Below, piece by piece: positions 11,243-21,100 of a stretch of 25,969 nucleotides of DNA. Position 1 is the stretch's first letter. Each line of letters opens with the position of its first letter. The position numbers and the translations under genes are program-made. This stretch comes from Cephalothrix spiralis (taxonomy: Eukaryota > Nemertea > Palaeonemertea > Archinemertea > Cephalotrichidae). The notes below the pieces were generated by a model. The model was not told the DNA's origin and did no database searches. It worked only from the letters and a program-made list of their open reading frames with translations. The stretch spans positions 1-25,969 of the forward strand of contig JAUCNG010383369.1 of the NCBI GenBank assembly GCA_032353305.1, read 5' to 3'.

Positions 11243-13040
11243 GTTTTATTAAAGGTTTTATTAAACATTCACATTGTGTTAAAACATTTTGATGGCGTTG
11301 TGTAAAACGGATTGTTTTGAATGAACACAAAATAACCTGTGTTAAATTAAAAACAAAATTTCGGGTTTCCCAAATACCGTGTTGTAATTGAATTTAAAAC
11401 ACTGTCACAAATTTAGATTAATTATTATTCACTATATGTCTCTATGTTTCCGTACGTATGTAAAAACATTCTTTTATATTTTTTTCAATTGTAATTCAAT
11501 AATTCAAATAAAAACTTTATCCATGATAATTACATAATTATTATTCATTACTTTCATTGCTTTCTTTTTGAACTTCAACCAAATTATTTATACTTCAAAA
11601 GTATTAGTAGTGAGTGAAATTCCTATTTTTTTTTCGCAATATTTTTAACAACTCTACAGGTCATATTTAATGAGGCAATACAATATCATCCACATGATAA
11701 ATATGCCTACCCACAAATATTATCTTCATGCTATGCTTATTTAGGGTCACCACAGTGATTAACGATCTATTAAGGTGTTGAAATGTCATGTAATTCCAAA
11801 ATTGGCAAAAACATGTCACGTCTTTCTAAAGATGTCGCGACTCGACATGCAAAAGTCATGGAAATCATGCTATTTGTTTACCAAGATATTCGTGGTACTT
11901 TATTTTAAATGTGATCAAATGTTATGACCCACCACAGTATTATTTTTTGTATACAGTAACAGTAAAGTGTACCCTCTAACCAATAACGGGTCCATATAAA
12001 ATTTGCATAACTGATAAAACTTGGGACAGTTATATATATATATATATTCCTAGGTCTGACAAAGTTACAATATATTTCTAATCCCAATATGGGTTCCATT
12101 TAAAGTTATTTTAATAGTATGCTTCACACTAAATAACGCTACAGAAATACATTGCCATTTAATATTAAAATGTTATGACTTTAACCGCAATATAAAGATT
12201 GTATAAATCATCAAAACCTTCTTTTTTCTGTTTTCAGGTTACAAAAAATGGACGTCTTGGTTCCTCATCATATATGCTTCTGATCAAAAAGTATTATCTG
12301 TAGAACATGTACTTTAAGACATACAGATAATTTTACAACACCATGTTGGGTTTCGAAATTAACTACCCTTGAAACCCCACTTCTTTTTGCATAACCCATC
12401 ACTATTTCAACCGTTTATTGTGCAATTAAAAATATTATGGACGGATGTCATCATTTCTGACACAAAAAGACAAGTAAAAATTCCACATCTCCTATGCCAA
12501 TAGTTTTTTGTCGAAGAAACAAAATATTATGGACAGATATCAACATTTCGGGCACATTGACATTGTTATGCTGTAAAGAATTTATAAAGAATCCTATGAC
12601 AACGGGTAAGATATTTATATATTTCAAATCCACACCTATAAACTTTAATACTTAAACGGCACCAAACACTATACACATCAAATACTCAATACCTGTTTCT
12701 GACATATTTAGAGTTCAAAATTCAAAAAAATGAAAATTTTGTGATTTTCAACACACTTCAGTAAAGTAGGATATATTGGGTTTTTATTGCAATTCATTAC
12801 AAAGAGAGAACCGTATTCATTACTACAACTATGCCATAATGAACGGCAAACTTTGACCAATTTCATGACCCCATATCTCGGAACATTAAATATTTAAATT
12901 CATTACCGTAGGTACATCTTTTACAAAGTAATTTACCTCACATTTTCAATAAAGCCACTGCTTGGGATCTGCTGTTCATTTAAACTTGTGTCACCGGTTT
13001 TCTGTTTACGTATTTTACTGTATTTATATATTTTTTACAG
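11243..13040. other. Intergenic region before the Helitron gene
   Basis: Mostly unassigned AT-rich DNA. It includes a (TA)n microsatellite at 12031-12047 and a diverged direct repeat (AATATTATGGAC...GAT.TCA) near 12431 and 12523. An acceptor-like TTTTCAG sits near 12238, and the sequence just before 13041 is a strong acceptor, so an untranslated 5' exon of the Helitron gene may lie here. No such exon could be identified. Confidence 0.4.
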
Positions 13041-13044
13041 TACA

Positions 13045-15585
13045 ATGCCGAAAAGAAAAAGAAAAATTTGTTCCGCATGCCATAACACAGGTCACAATGT
13101 TAGAACATGTATACATGCTGCAACATCACGTTCTGAAAATGTAAGTAAATTTAATGTCAATTCAAAACAACATTTTGTGTCAAATTCTATGTTATGATTG
13201 TCCAACACAAACATTAGTCATGTGACATTGACCTTAAACTAGAATCAACAATTATCGCCATACACATTTACTAAGTACATGTAGTATAATTTCATAAAAT
13301 AAAAACACCTCAAACGAAACTGGATGCTATATAAAGTGATGCTATATAAAGTTCCGATACCATTTCAAGATGTATAGGTATTTTCTTCTTAATTTTAATG
13401 TCCTACAGCTTCAAATACGAACTTCAAAACATAAGGGATTGTAGAAGGTTACAAAGACTAAAATCATACTAAACATTTTCAATATTTATACATAATTCTT
13501 TATTCCAGTGCTTTCATGTAAAAAACTAGAATCACATGATTTTTGGCATTGTTGACGAATATAAATTCAATAAAATATAGTACCTCATTTGACTATTTTA
13601 GTCAATTTGATGTGACCAAATTTTTTTGTTGAATTTTCCTATCCTTCTTTTTTCCGGTTGAACTGTTTATAACGTTCCTAAAATTGTATTTGAACCCGTA
13701 AATCGTTTCAAAATGAAAATTGTCACGATATTTGTCAATAATTCATGACCTATTGGCGCAACATCTTTAAAATCCATTCAAAATCATAATTTTTACAATA
13801 TTTTTCAATAATTCATTAATATTTACTTTTTGCAGGATATTTATGATGCTGCGCCTGATATTGACCAAAGAAATGCTGCGCCTGATATTGACCAGAGAAA
13901 TGCTGCTCCTGATACTGACCAAAGAAATTATGCGCCTCAAATTGTCCTAAGAAATGCTGCGCCTGATAATGACCAAAGAAATGCTGCTCTCCACCAACAT
14001 ATTCTAAATGAAATGGTAGGACCTTCATTTGGCAACACATTGCCAAAATTATTGTCTTTTTTACCGATTGGCAAAATATATTTTTTACGATTATTAAGTC
14101 TTAAATTTATAGCTCAAATTGCATGCATCAATATCAAAATATACCAATAACCATTTCAACCAAAATAGGATAACTATCTCACGGATTTTAGAGGGGGTTG
14201 GAAGCTTAACAATCATTATTTCATTTTTCTGTCTTAACTTTTTTACTTTTATTAAGTCTTAATAATATAGACCTAAATTGTATGCATCAATATCGAAATA
14301 TACCAATATCCATTCCAAACAACACAGCAATAAAAACAGAAAATATATATTTTTATTTTTATATTTCAAAACATGAAAAGTCACGAAAAAATAAAAAGGA
14401 ACTTTCAGAATCTGTGAACGTAACGTAATTATATTGAGGTCTCTTGATTCCAACACTTTCCGAATTTCATGTATCTTATTATCAAAACTTTTTTTTTTAA
14501 TTTTCAGGAAACTGATCATGATCTGTCGGATGACCTACCACAGGACGATGATGAAAATACTATGGTTAGAAACATAAAACTTAATTTCCCAATCATAACA
14601 CTATTGGTATTCTAAATTCCTAAACCGAATTCAATTCTTTTCGGCATCTTAGGATTAATAAAATTACTCTTATAATTTAATATGCCCTTATATAACCAAC
14701 CTTAACACTTAAATGTTTGGTGGCAAACCAACACAAAAATGTTAAGGTATAGAAATGGGTTTCAGTTGTCCTAAAATTACTAAAATCCTAAAATTTAAGA
14801 AAATCTCCTAAAATGTCATGAAAACTCCTAAAATTTTCTACAATTTCATGAAAGTGTCCTTAAGTGTCATAAAATTATTATAAATCCTTAACATTTGAAA
14901 TTGTGTTTGAAAGAGTCCTAAAATAGGACAAAAATCGCGTTTATAACCTTTAAATTAAAAAAATCTCGCCTCCCTTCGCTCGGCTCAATAATACTAACAA
15001 AATTCTTGACCATTATTATTACCTAACACACAATATAATTTGTGTAAGAATACGACAAAAAAATATTTTTTTTCTACTTTACCCGATACAGAACTAACTT
15101 TAAATTCGCGTTTCTAACCCATAACTTAAAACATAAAATTCGCGTTTAATTCGCGTTTTAACCCATAACTTAACAAATTTATTATTATTAGCTAACACAC
15201 ATAATTCCTAAAATATGAGATTTGGTTTTCTTAAAAAATATTAAATTTGTCCTAAAATTCAATATTCGCCCGCTGAGACCCATGCGTAAAGCTTTGCAGG
15301 GCACAAATTATGTTCAGGCTCATACATTTTCGGTACGGTACTACTAATCACTAATATCGGTAACATTTTTCCTGCAGTGCCGTACCCTTTTCTTCCACTT
15401 AAATACTGTAACAATATTAATATGTAAAGAATAGGAAAATGCTAAGTCACTTTATTCAATGACCTTTGCAAACTATAAAAGATTATGTTCATCTATCATG
15501 TTATAATAAATATATCATTTACAAATTTCAGGAAAGTGATAACGATTTCTCCGATGACCTACCAGATATTGAGGAAAATCCCATG
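13045..15585 (+). CDS. Helitron-type transposase, 5' exons 1-4
   Basis: Exons 13045-13140, 13836-14015, 14508-14564 and 15532-15585 are all phase 0 with GT-AG introns and give 129 residues that read in frame into exon 5 at 16757. The ATG at 13045 follows a TTTTTTACAG acceptor by four bases, so an untranslated leader exon is likely. Residues 2-7 (PKRKRK) look like a nuclear localisation signal. A CCHC zinc knuckle (C-x2-C-x4-H-x4-C) follows at about residues 9-22. Exon 2 encodes five or six copies of a 9-residue repeat of the type NAAPDIDQR. Exons 3 and 4 encode near-duplicate acidic segments of 19 and 18 residues. The exon 3 donor (GTTAGA) is weaker than the others. The Zn knuckle probably binds nucleic acid; the repeat and acidic parts are probably disordered linkers. 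Confidence 0.65.
13846..13995 (+). repeat. 27-bp coding minisatellite in transposase exon 2
   Basis: Tandem 27-bp units of the type AATGCTGCGCCTGATATTGA(CCAAAGA) encode NAAPDIDQR. The first, second, third and fifth units agree closely, the fourth is diverged (NYAPQIVLR), and a partial unit follows. Because the unit is a multiple of three, copy-number change keeps the frame. Confidence 0.85.
14755..15283. mobile_element. Inverted-repeat element in transposase intron 3
   Basis: ATGGGTTTCAG (14755-14765) is mirrored by CTGAGACCCAT (15273-15283) with one mismatch. Between them lie many TCCTAAAAT / CTCCTAAAAT units, a GC-rich CTCGCCTCCCTTCGCTCGGCT at about 14966, and a duplicated AATTCGCGTTT/ACCCATAACTTAA block near 15110-15175. 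The whole sits inside the intron between exons 3 and 4 of the transposase gene. It resembles the element at 23898-24732 in composition and plan. No target duplication is obvious. Confidence 0.5.
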
Positions 15586-16756
15586 GTAAGAGACTTTCAA
15601 CATTATTCGGCTTATAATTTTGATCACTACAAGTTCAGGGATTATATTGACCTGATAAATGTGACTAAATATAAATTAAAAAAACGTGTCATACTCGTGT
15701 CAAATTATGTCATAAATGAAATGTCCATGTCATATATTTCATAAATTAAATGCGATTGATTTTTAAGCTTCTATTACTGTCTGAAGGTGCTGGTGCCTTA
15801 ATAGCTCGGCTAACTTCAATGACTGAGTAAACGCATAAAAATAATCAAGGCACGGCGGACCTAACTCCACTCACATGATAATTATGTCATATATCACATA
15901 CCAGTCAATCTGATCCCTGCACAGTTGGTTAGAGGTATAGGGAAGCCCGGACGAACTAATTAAACAACTGAACTATTGTAACTTGCATTTTAAGAACGGA
16001 CCGACTTCCTGTACGATACAGTCGATTTTAACACTATTTTCGGTTCGTTCTTACACTGGAACTAACAATAGCTATGGTGATTTTAATTTCGGTAGCAAAT
16101 TATTCATTTCCCTACTTTACAAAGTTGGACAAGAAATGCATCTTTATGTCCCACTGCTTCTGATCTCTTCGGGAAAAGGTCGCTAGGAGGACTTCATGAT
16201 GTATTTACGACACAAAAAAATCTATTTTAATTATTTTTCTTCCTTTATCGCAAAATTCAGTACTGTTACCATTATTATTCCATTTCTTGTCTCTATTTGG
16301 TTTTTATTTCCCGTCTCCCAGTAACTGGCTTATTTCCCTTTAACACTATCCTTTTATTTTCAATTCCTGTCTCCAGTTTACAGAAACTTTCTAAATCCCA
16401 TTTTCCAATCCATTACACAAAATTTGGCTTATCCCAACGGTTGAACCAACCTGAATTAAATTTTTTAAAATGGTGTCGAACTCTGAAACTACTCGCTCAA
16501 CTAGTACCAGTACACCTTGCCAGAAAATCCAAGGGGCCAGGGGAACATAAGGTTTCGGACTAAATAGAATTACGGAGTTCCAAGATAGTGAATGACGAAA
16601 ATATTCATATACATGTACTTTTAATATGGATGGCCCGTCGCCCTATATTATTTTTAAACAGAGGTGCCATATCGCTGCAAACCTTGCACACGCTACTTAC
16701 ACTTAAAACAAATACAGTATCTAATTTATTTAAAAATATTATATTATATTTTCCAG
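15586..16756 (+). other. Transposase intron 4
   Basis: A 1,171-bp intron with donor GTAAGA and acceptor TTTTCCAG, phase 0 at both ends. Small frames near 15983-16186 and 16297-16563 give Ser/Leu-rich text with no recognisable domain. The part around 15780-16200 is slightly more GC-rich and may be an old insertion, but no ends were found. Confidence 0.5.
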
Positions 16757-18184
16757 CGTCCTCAACAGCAAATTAATAACGTTCATCGAAATCAAGAAAT
16801 TGCCAATATTTGCTGTATTTGCCATAGAAGATGGACAGAAAAATACAAAATCAACTTTTTGATATTGCCAAATGCAGAAGATGGCCTCAGAATTATAAAA
16901 AGAAAATTTGGCGACAGGACGGGTATGGTCATGAATTCTATTGTTTGTACCTTGTGTTATAATTACACAACAAAAGATATTGCCGCAACTAATGATTCTG
17001 GTTCTAAGTGGCGATACGCTTGGCCAGCGACAATCTGGTCAATTCTTACCTTAGGAACTATTATTCCTCCTTTAGAATTTATGTTGTTTTTTCCGAATGA
17101 CTTGCGAGAAAGCTGGGACCATACTCAACAGCTTTGGTCTCCATTAATAATAAATCATGTAGATGTACAACCTTATTTTTTAGATGTAACTCAAAAGTGT
17201 AAAACATGTGAATTGCTTTTAGCATCGGGACATATCAAAGATGTAAAACGATTAGCAGATGAATTTTGCTATCCAATCATGAGATGTAATTTAGGATGTT
17301 CAATGTTTGTTGACGATATTCCATCTCATCGCATTAAATTAATACCTGCAACATCATATCTAGCCGTTCTAAGTAATAAATTTACTAGTTTTTCTGCAAA
17401 TGCCAACCTACTGCGGGGTGCTCGATCAGATTGGATAGTACCATTCGGCGACCTCGATTGGACTTTACAGCCTGCTTTATACCTCGATGAAAAAATAGGA
17501 CTATCTATTCCCATGTGTTCCGATATTTATCATGCTGATTCTACTCATAAGTATTTTCATGTTCCAAGGAATCCTCTATTGGAAGAATCAGTACCGCAAA
17601 TACAAGAATATTTAGCTCCTGCTGTGGTGACAGGTCGCATAACAAAAGGTGGTAGGTCCAATATGTATACCACTTCATTCCCTATTTTTTACCAAAGTGG
17701 CAACAGTGGAGGTCTATCAACTGTTTTGATAACACCACGAAAAAAAAATGTCGTAATGACTCAGCATTTAACTGATTTAAGTGGCCTCTCCTTGATGTTT
17801 CGACCCGATCTATATGAACAATGCAAAAATTCCCAAGATTTTCAAGAAAATGCAATTGACGACACATTAGCTTATTATAAAGCACACCCTTTTTCGGATG
17901 AAGATATAAAGTCTTACACTTCATCAGCAACATTTGTTGACATTGAAGATGCCTATCATATAGCAGTAGCGTACAATCAACAATCTAGTATCAGTGACAC
18001 TAATGAAGAAGATAAAATCAATCCAGATAATTGTATTCTTATTGTACATGACAATAACAATATTGGACACAAGTTATTTAACATAGGAAAACCGAAGCGT
18101 GACCAAAATGGTCTTGTTTTAAGCACAACAGTCGCAGTGTTAAATACTTTGTTGCATATCCGATTACTACATCGCTGTTTTTGA
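16757..18184 (+). CDS. Helitron-type transposase, exon 5 N-terminal part (frameshifted)
   Basis: The exon starts after TTTTCCAG and runs 475 residues to an apparent TGA at 18182. It is Cys-rich. A C19-x2-C22 pair and a C64-x2-C67 pair may form one zinc site. A C148-x2-C151 pair is followed by a C177-x3-C181 cluster. The composition and the order (Cys pairs, Cys cluster, a Trp/Phe-rich block, a Gly-rich GRITKGG turn near residues 293-299) match the long N-terminal region seen upstream of Rep in large invertebrate Helitron proteins, as far as I recall. No enzymatic motif is visible. The reading continues in the -1 frame at 18181 without any plausible intron between, so this and the next feature are probably one protein broken by a 1-base indel in a T run. 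Confidence 0.7.
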   Translation, partial: RPQQQINNVHRNQEIANICCICHRRWTEKYKINFLILPNAEDGLRIIKRKFGDRTGMVMNSIVCTLCYNYTTKDIAATNDSGSKWRYAWPATIWSILTLGTIIPPLEFMLFFPNDLRESWDHTQQLWSPLIINHVDVQPYFLDVTQKCKTCELLLASGHIKDVKRLADEFCYPIMRCNLGCSMFVDDIPSHRIKLIPATSYLAVLSNKFTSFSANANLLRGARSDWIVPFGDLDWTLQPALYLDEKIGLSIPMCSDIYHADSTHKYFHVPRNPLLEESVPQIQEYLAPAVVTGRITKGGRSNMYTTSFPIFYQSGNSGGLSTVLITPRKKNVVMTQHLTDLSGLSLMFRPDLYEQCKNSQDFQENAIDDTLAYYKAHPFSDEDIKSYTSSATFVDIEDAYHIAVAYNQQSSISDTNEEDKINPDNCILIVHDNNNIGHKLFNIGKPKRDQNGLVLSTTVAVLNTLLHIRLLHRCF

Positions 18185-21100
18185 ACCAATTGTGGTCACC
18201 ACAAAAAATTGCTAATCAAGAGAGTATTGCAAGTTATTGTTCAAAAGTTACACAAAGCGAGAATATAACACCGGAACTGAAACAAAAGGTGTATGATGTC
18301 ATTGAAAATGTCCCAGGAAATAATAACAACAATCCATACATCAAATGCGGCATAGCTCTTCAATATTTATGTTTCAATGTTCATCTTATAGTGACGCAGT
18401 TACCCTGGAATGAAAATATCCCACAAGACTCTTCCGTTCTTATCGTTATCCAAAATAATGATAACATTCAACAACCGCCTGATTTGCTATCACCAGATGG
18501 AGAATGGATTCTAATGTACGTGCATGTTCTACTTCAAGATGAATTACTATTTAACTTCAGATGGTCAGAGCATTTACATTGGCAAGGCACTGAAATTGTC
18601 GATGTAGCTAATTTTCCACCAAATAATCCATGTGCTATATACGTCAAAAAGTGTACCTTAAATGAAGCAAATTCATTTGTCATTGAATCATGCGGGGGAC
18701 AAGCAAAAGTTCATTGTATTACACATGCAACGGTATTGGTTACTTCCAATTACACTACCAATACTTCATGTTGTATTCCATTTTGTAAACTAAAAATTCG
18801 ATGGCAATGTTCATATGGAATACCACAAAATCAGTGTTTAACAGGACTGTGTAGAAAACACATGAAGAACTTCTACAAATACCCTGATGTTACAATAACA
18901 GTTGGAAATTTTGCACCAATTAATCCTTATGAATTAAATAATTTTGAAGATGATGACACTTTATCAGATGATGAAAACTTACATAATGAGGATTTACAAG
19001 ATCCAATAGTCAATGATTACGGTGACAATTTAGAAGAAGAAGGATTGCAATACGATCATGGTGAACCGCTTCCTGAACTACCAATAGACCTCCTCTTGGA
19101 CGCTAATTTACCCTTAAACTCTGGTTTAGAAGAAAATTACATTTTTGCTGCAGAAACTGAAGACAGCGTTCTTGGTCACCATTTACTAAACCACTCACAC
19201 CTCCACATACTGCATAGAAAGCAAAGAACTACAAAGTCTCCACTCCCAGCACAACGGATATTGCAAAACATCTGCTCTAGATCCCCAAATAACTCAATTC
19301 CATTGATCACTCCTGAGGCTGAACTTTTCCCTACTACCTTTTGGATAAGCAATGGAAATACTGTGCCTGGTGCTTTGCCTTCAATCTTGTATTCTAAATA
19401 CAGAATTAAGAAAAAGAAAATAGGTGATATAATAGATCATATTAGGGTCAGAACAAGAGATCCCACTTTAGCGACTTCAAAAATAGGAACCAATCTTCAA
19501 TTCTATTTTGACATCAATCTCAATTATGATTTGAATGACAATCCAGCTTCTATGGTTACACGTAAAGGACTGGAACACTTAACTAGAAAACAGCATGTCC
19601 AACAAATTGATGGTAGGGAAAATCTAATACCTATGGATGAATACGATTCGAATAAACAGGTTAGGAAATTAGTTGCTATGCAACGCAGTGAAGGGAGTTG
19701 GAATATTTTCGTAACCCTTACGTGTAATGATTCTACCACCATGGGTGTTGCACCAATTCGACATGCCATAGAGAAAAAGTACCTCCCGGGCGCTGACTTA
19801 GAATCAGCTCTACAGTCGTATTGTGTCCTATTGATAAGAGCATGGGAGAGAAGTACAAGATTAATATGGCATTACATCCTGAATTCCCCTGAAAAACCAC
19901 TTGGAGACGTCCGTTCTTCGTTTAAAAGGTACGAATTTCAAAGTCACAAGTCACAAGGTAACAAACCGCATGTCCACGCAGGATTAGCTATTAAGGAAGA
20001 CGATATTCAAAATAGTAAAAATAAAATAAAATGTTGCGTCCAAGATTTATTCTCCGAATCAGACGGTATGACGGAATCGCAACTACTTGAAAATGAATTT
20101 ATTACCTCACATGATGATTTCGTCAAATTATACAAATTGGCTACGACCTTGCAAACGCATGACTGTGAAAAGGCGGGTTCCCGTTGCAAAAAAAAGACAC
20201 GCGACAATACTGATATATGCAGAGTCCCCAAACATCCGCCATCATTCAACTTTTCTTACGATGAAAAACAATGTTATGATGAGGAAACTCTTAACATATT
20301 TCACACTTTGGATCTCGCAAAGTATGACGATTTTAAATGTCAATGGAACGTTCACCCCGACCTCTCAGCTGGCCAATGGCATTACCCTGCTCAACCATCG
20401 GAACACTTTGTGCCAACAAATTCTAAATTATTCCTTCTTTTACAATCATGTACCAACGTCCAGTTTTGCGATAAAAGATTTAATATTGCTTACTTAGCAA
20501 AGTATGCAGCTGGAATTGAAGAGCGACCTACAGTGGATGTACATTATGACGCAAACAAGAATGCATCTATTGAAAGAAATGACTTTATACACGAAAAGAT
20601 ATCGGGACAAAATAGTCGAGGTATCATCAACGAAAAGTATAAAACTTATGGAACATTATCACGCCACTTAGCACTGACAGAAATGATTTGGTACTTAAAT
20701 AATTTTCCTTACGTTGTGTACGATCGTGAAATGACTCACATATCTACTCTACCGCCTGAATATCGACCAGCGGTAGTAAAACACCACCGTAAACATCGAA
20801 CTGAGGGAGGTGGGGGTGAACCCCAAACCATTACAGCTAGGAGACACTTACCACAATGGCGACAGTTTACTCAAAGTCAACAAACTATAATTAAAGCCTC
20901 TGATGAAGGGACATACTGTGTCGACAGTACTACAGCCTTTTCAATCCGCTCTCCAGAACTGATCTGCATTGCACATTTAGAAATGTATTCAAAATTCTTC
21001 ATTGTGGACAAAAAGAAATTGACACCCAATTTTGAAGAAGATTTGCGACAAAGTCTATGGGTTGACGGCCGATCATTTGCAACAAGAATCAGAATATGTC

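Noticed and set aside
12230-12320. Possible upstream exon after the acceptor-like TTTTCAG near 12238
   Set aside because: The frame after it is very short, has no matching donor and cannot be joined to the exon at 13045 with any confidence.
15780-16563. Frames 15983-16186 and 16297-16563 as extra transposase exons
   Set aside because: No suitable acceptor-donor pairs, Ser/Leu-rich noise, and exon 4 already joins exon 5 in phase 0.
16664-16756. ATG at 16664 as the start of the exon 5 frame
   Set aside because: The stretch to 16756 reads as intron (AT-rich, ending TTTTCCAG), and protein-like content starts exactly after the acceptor at 16757.
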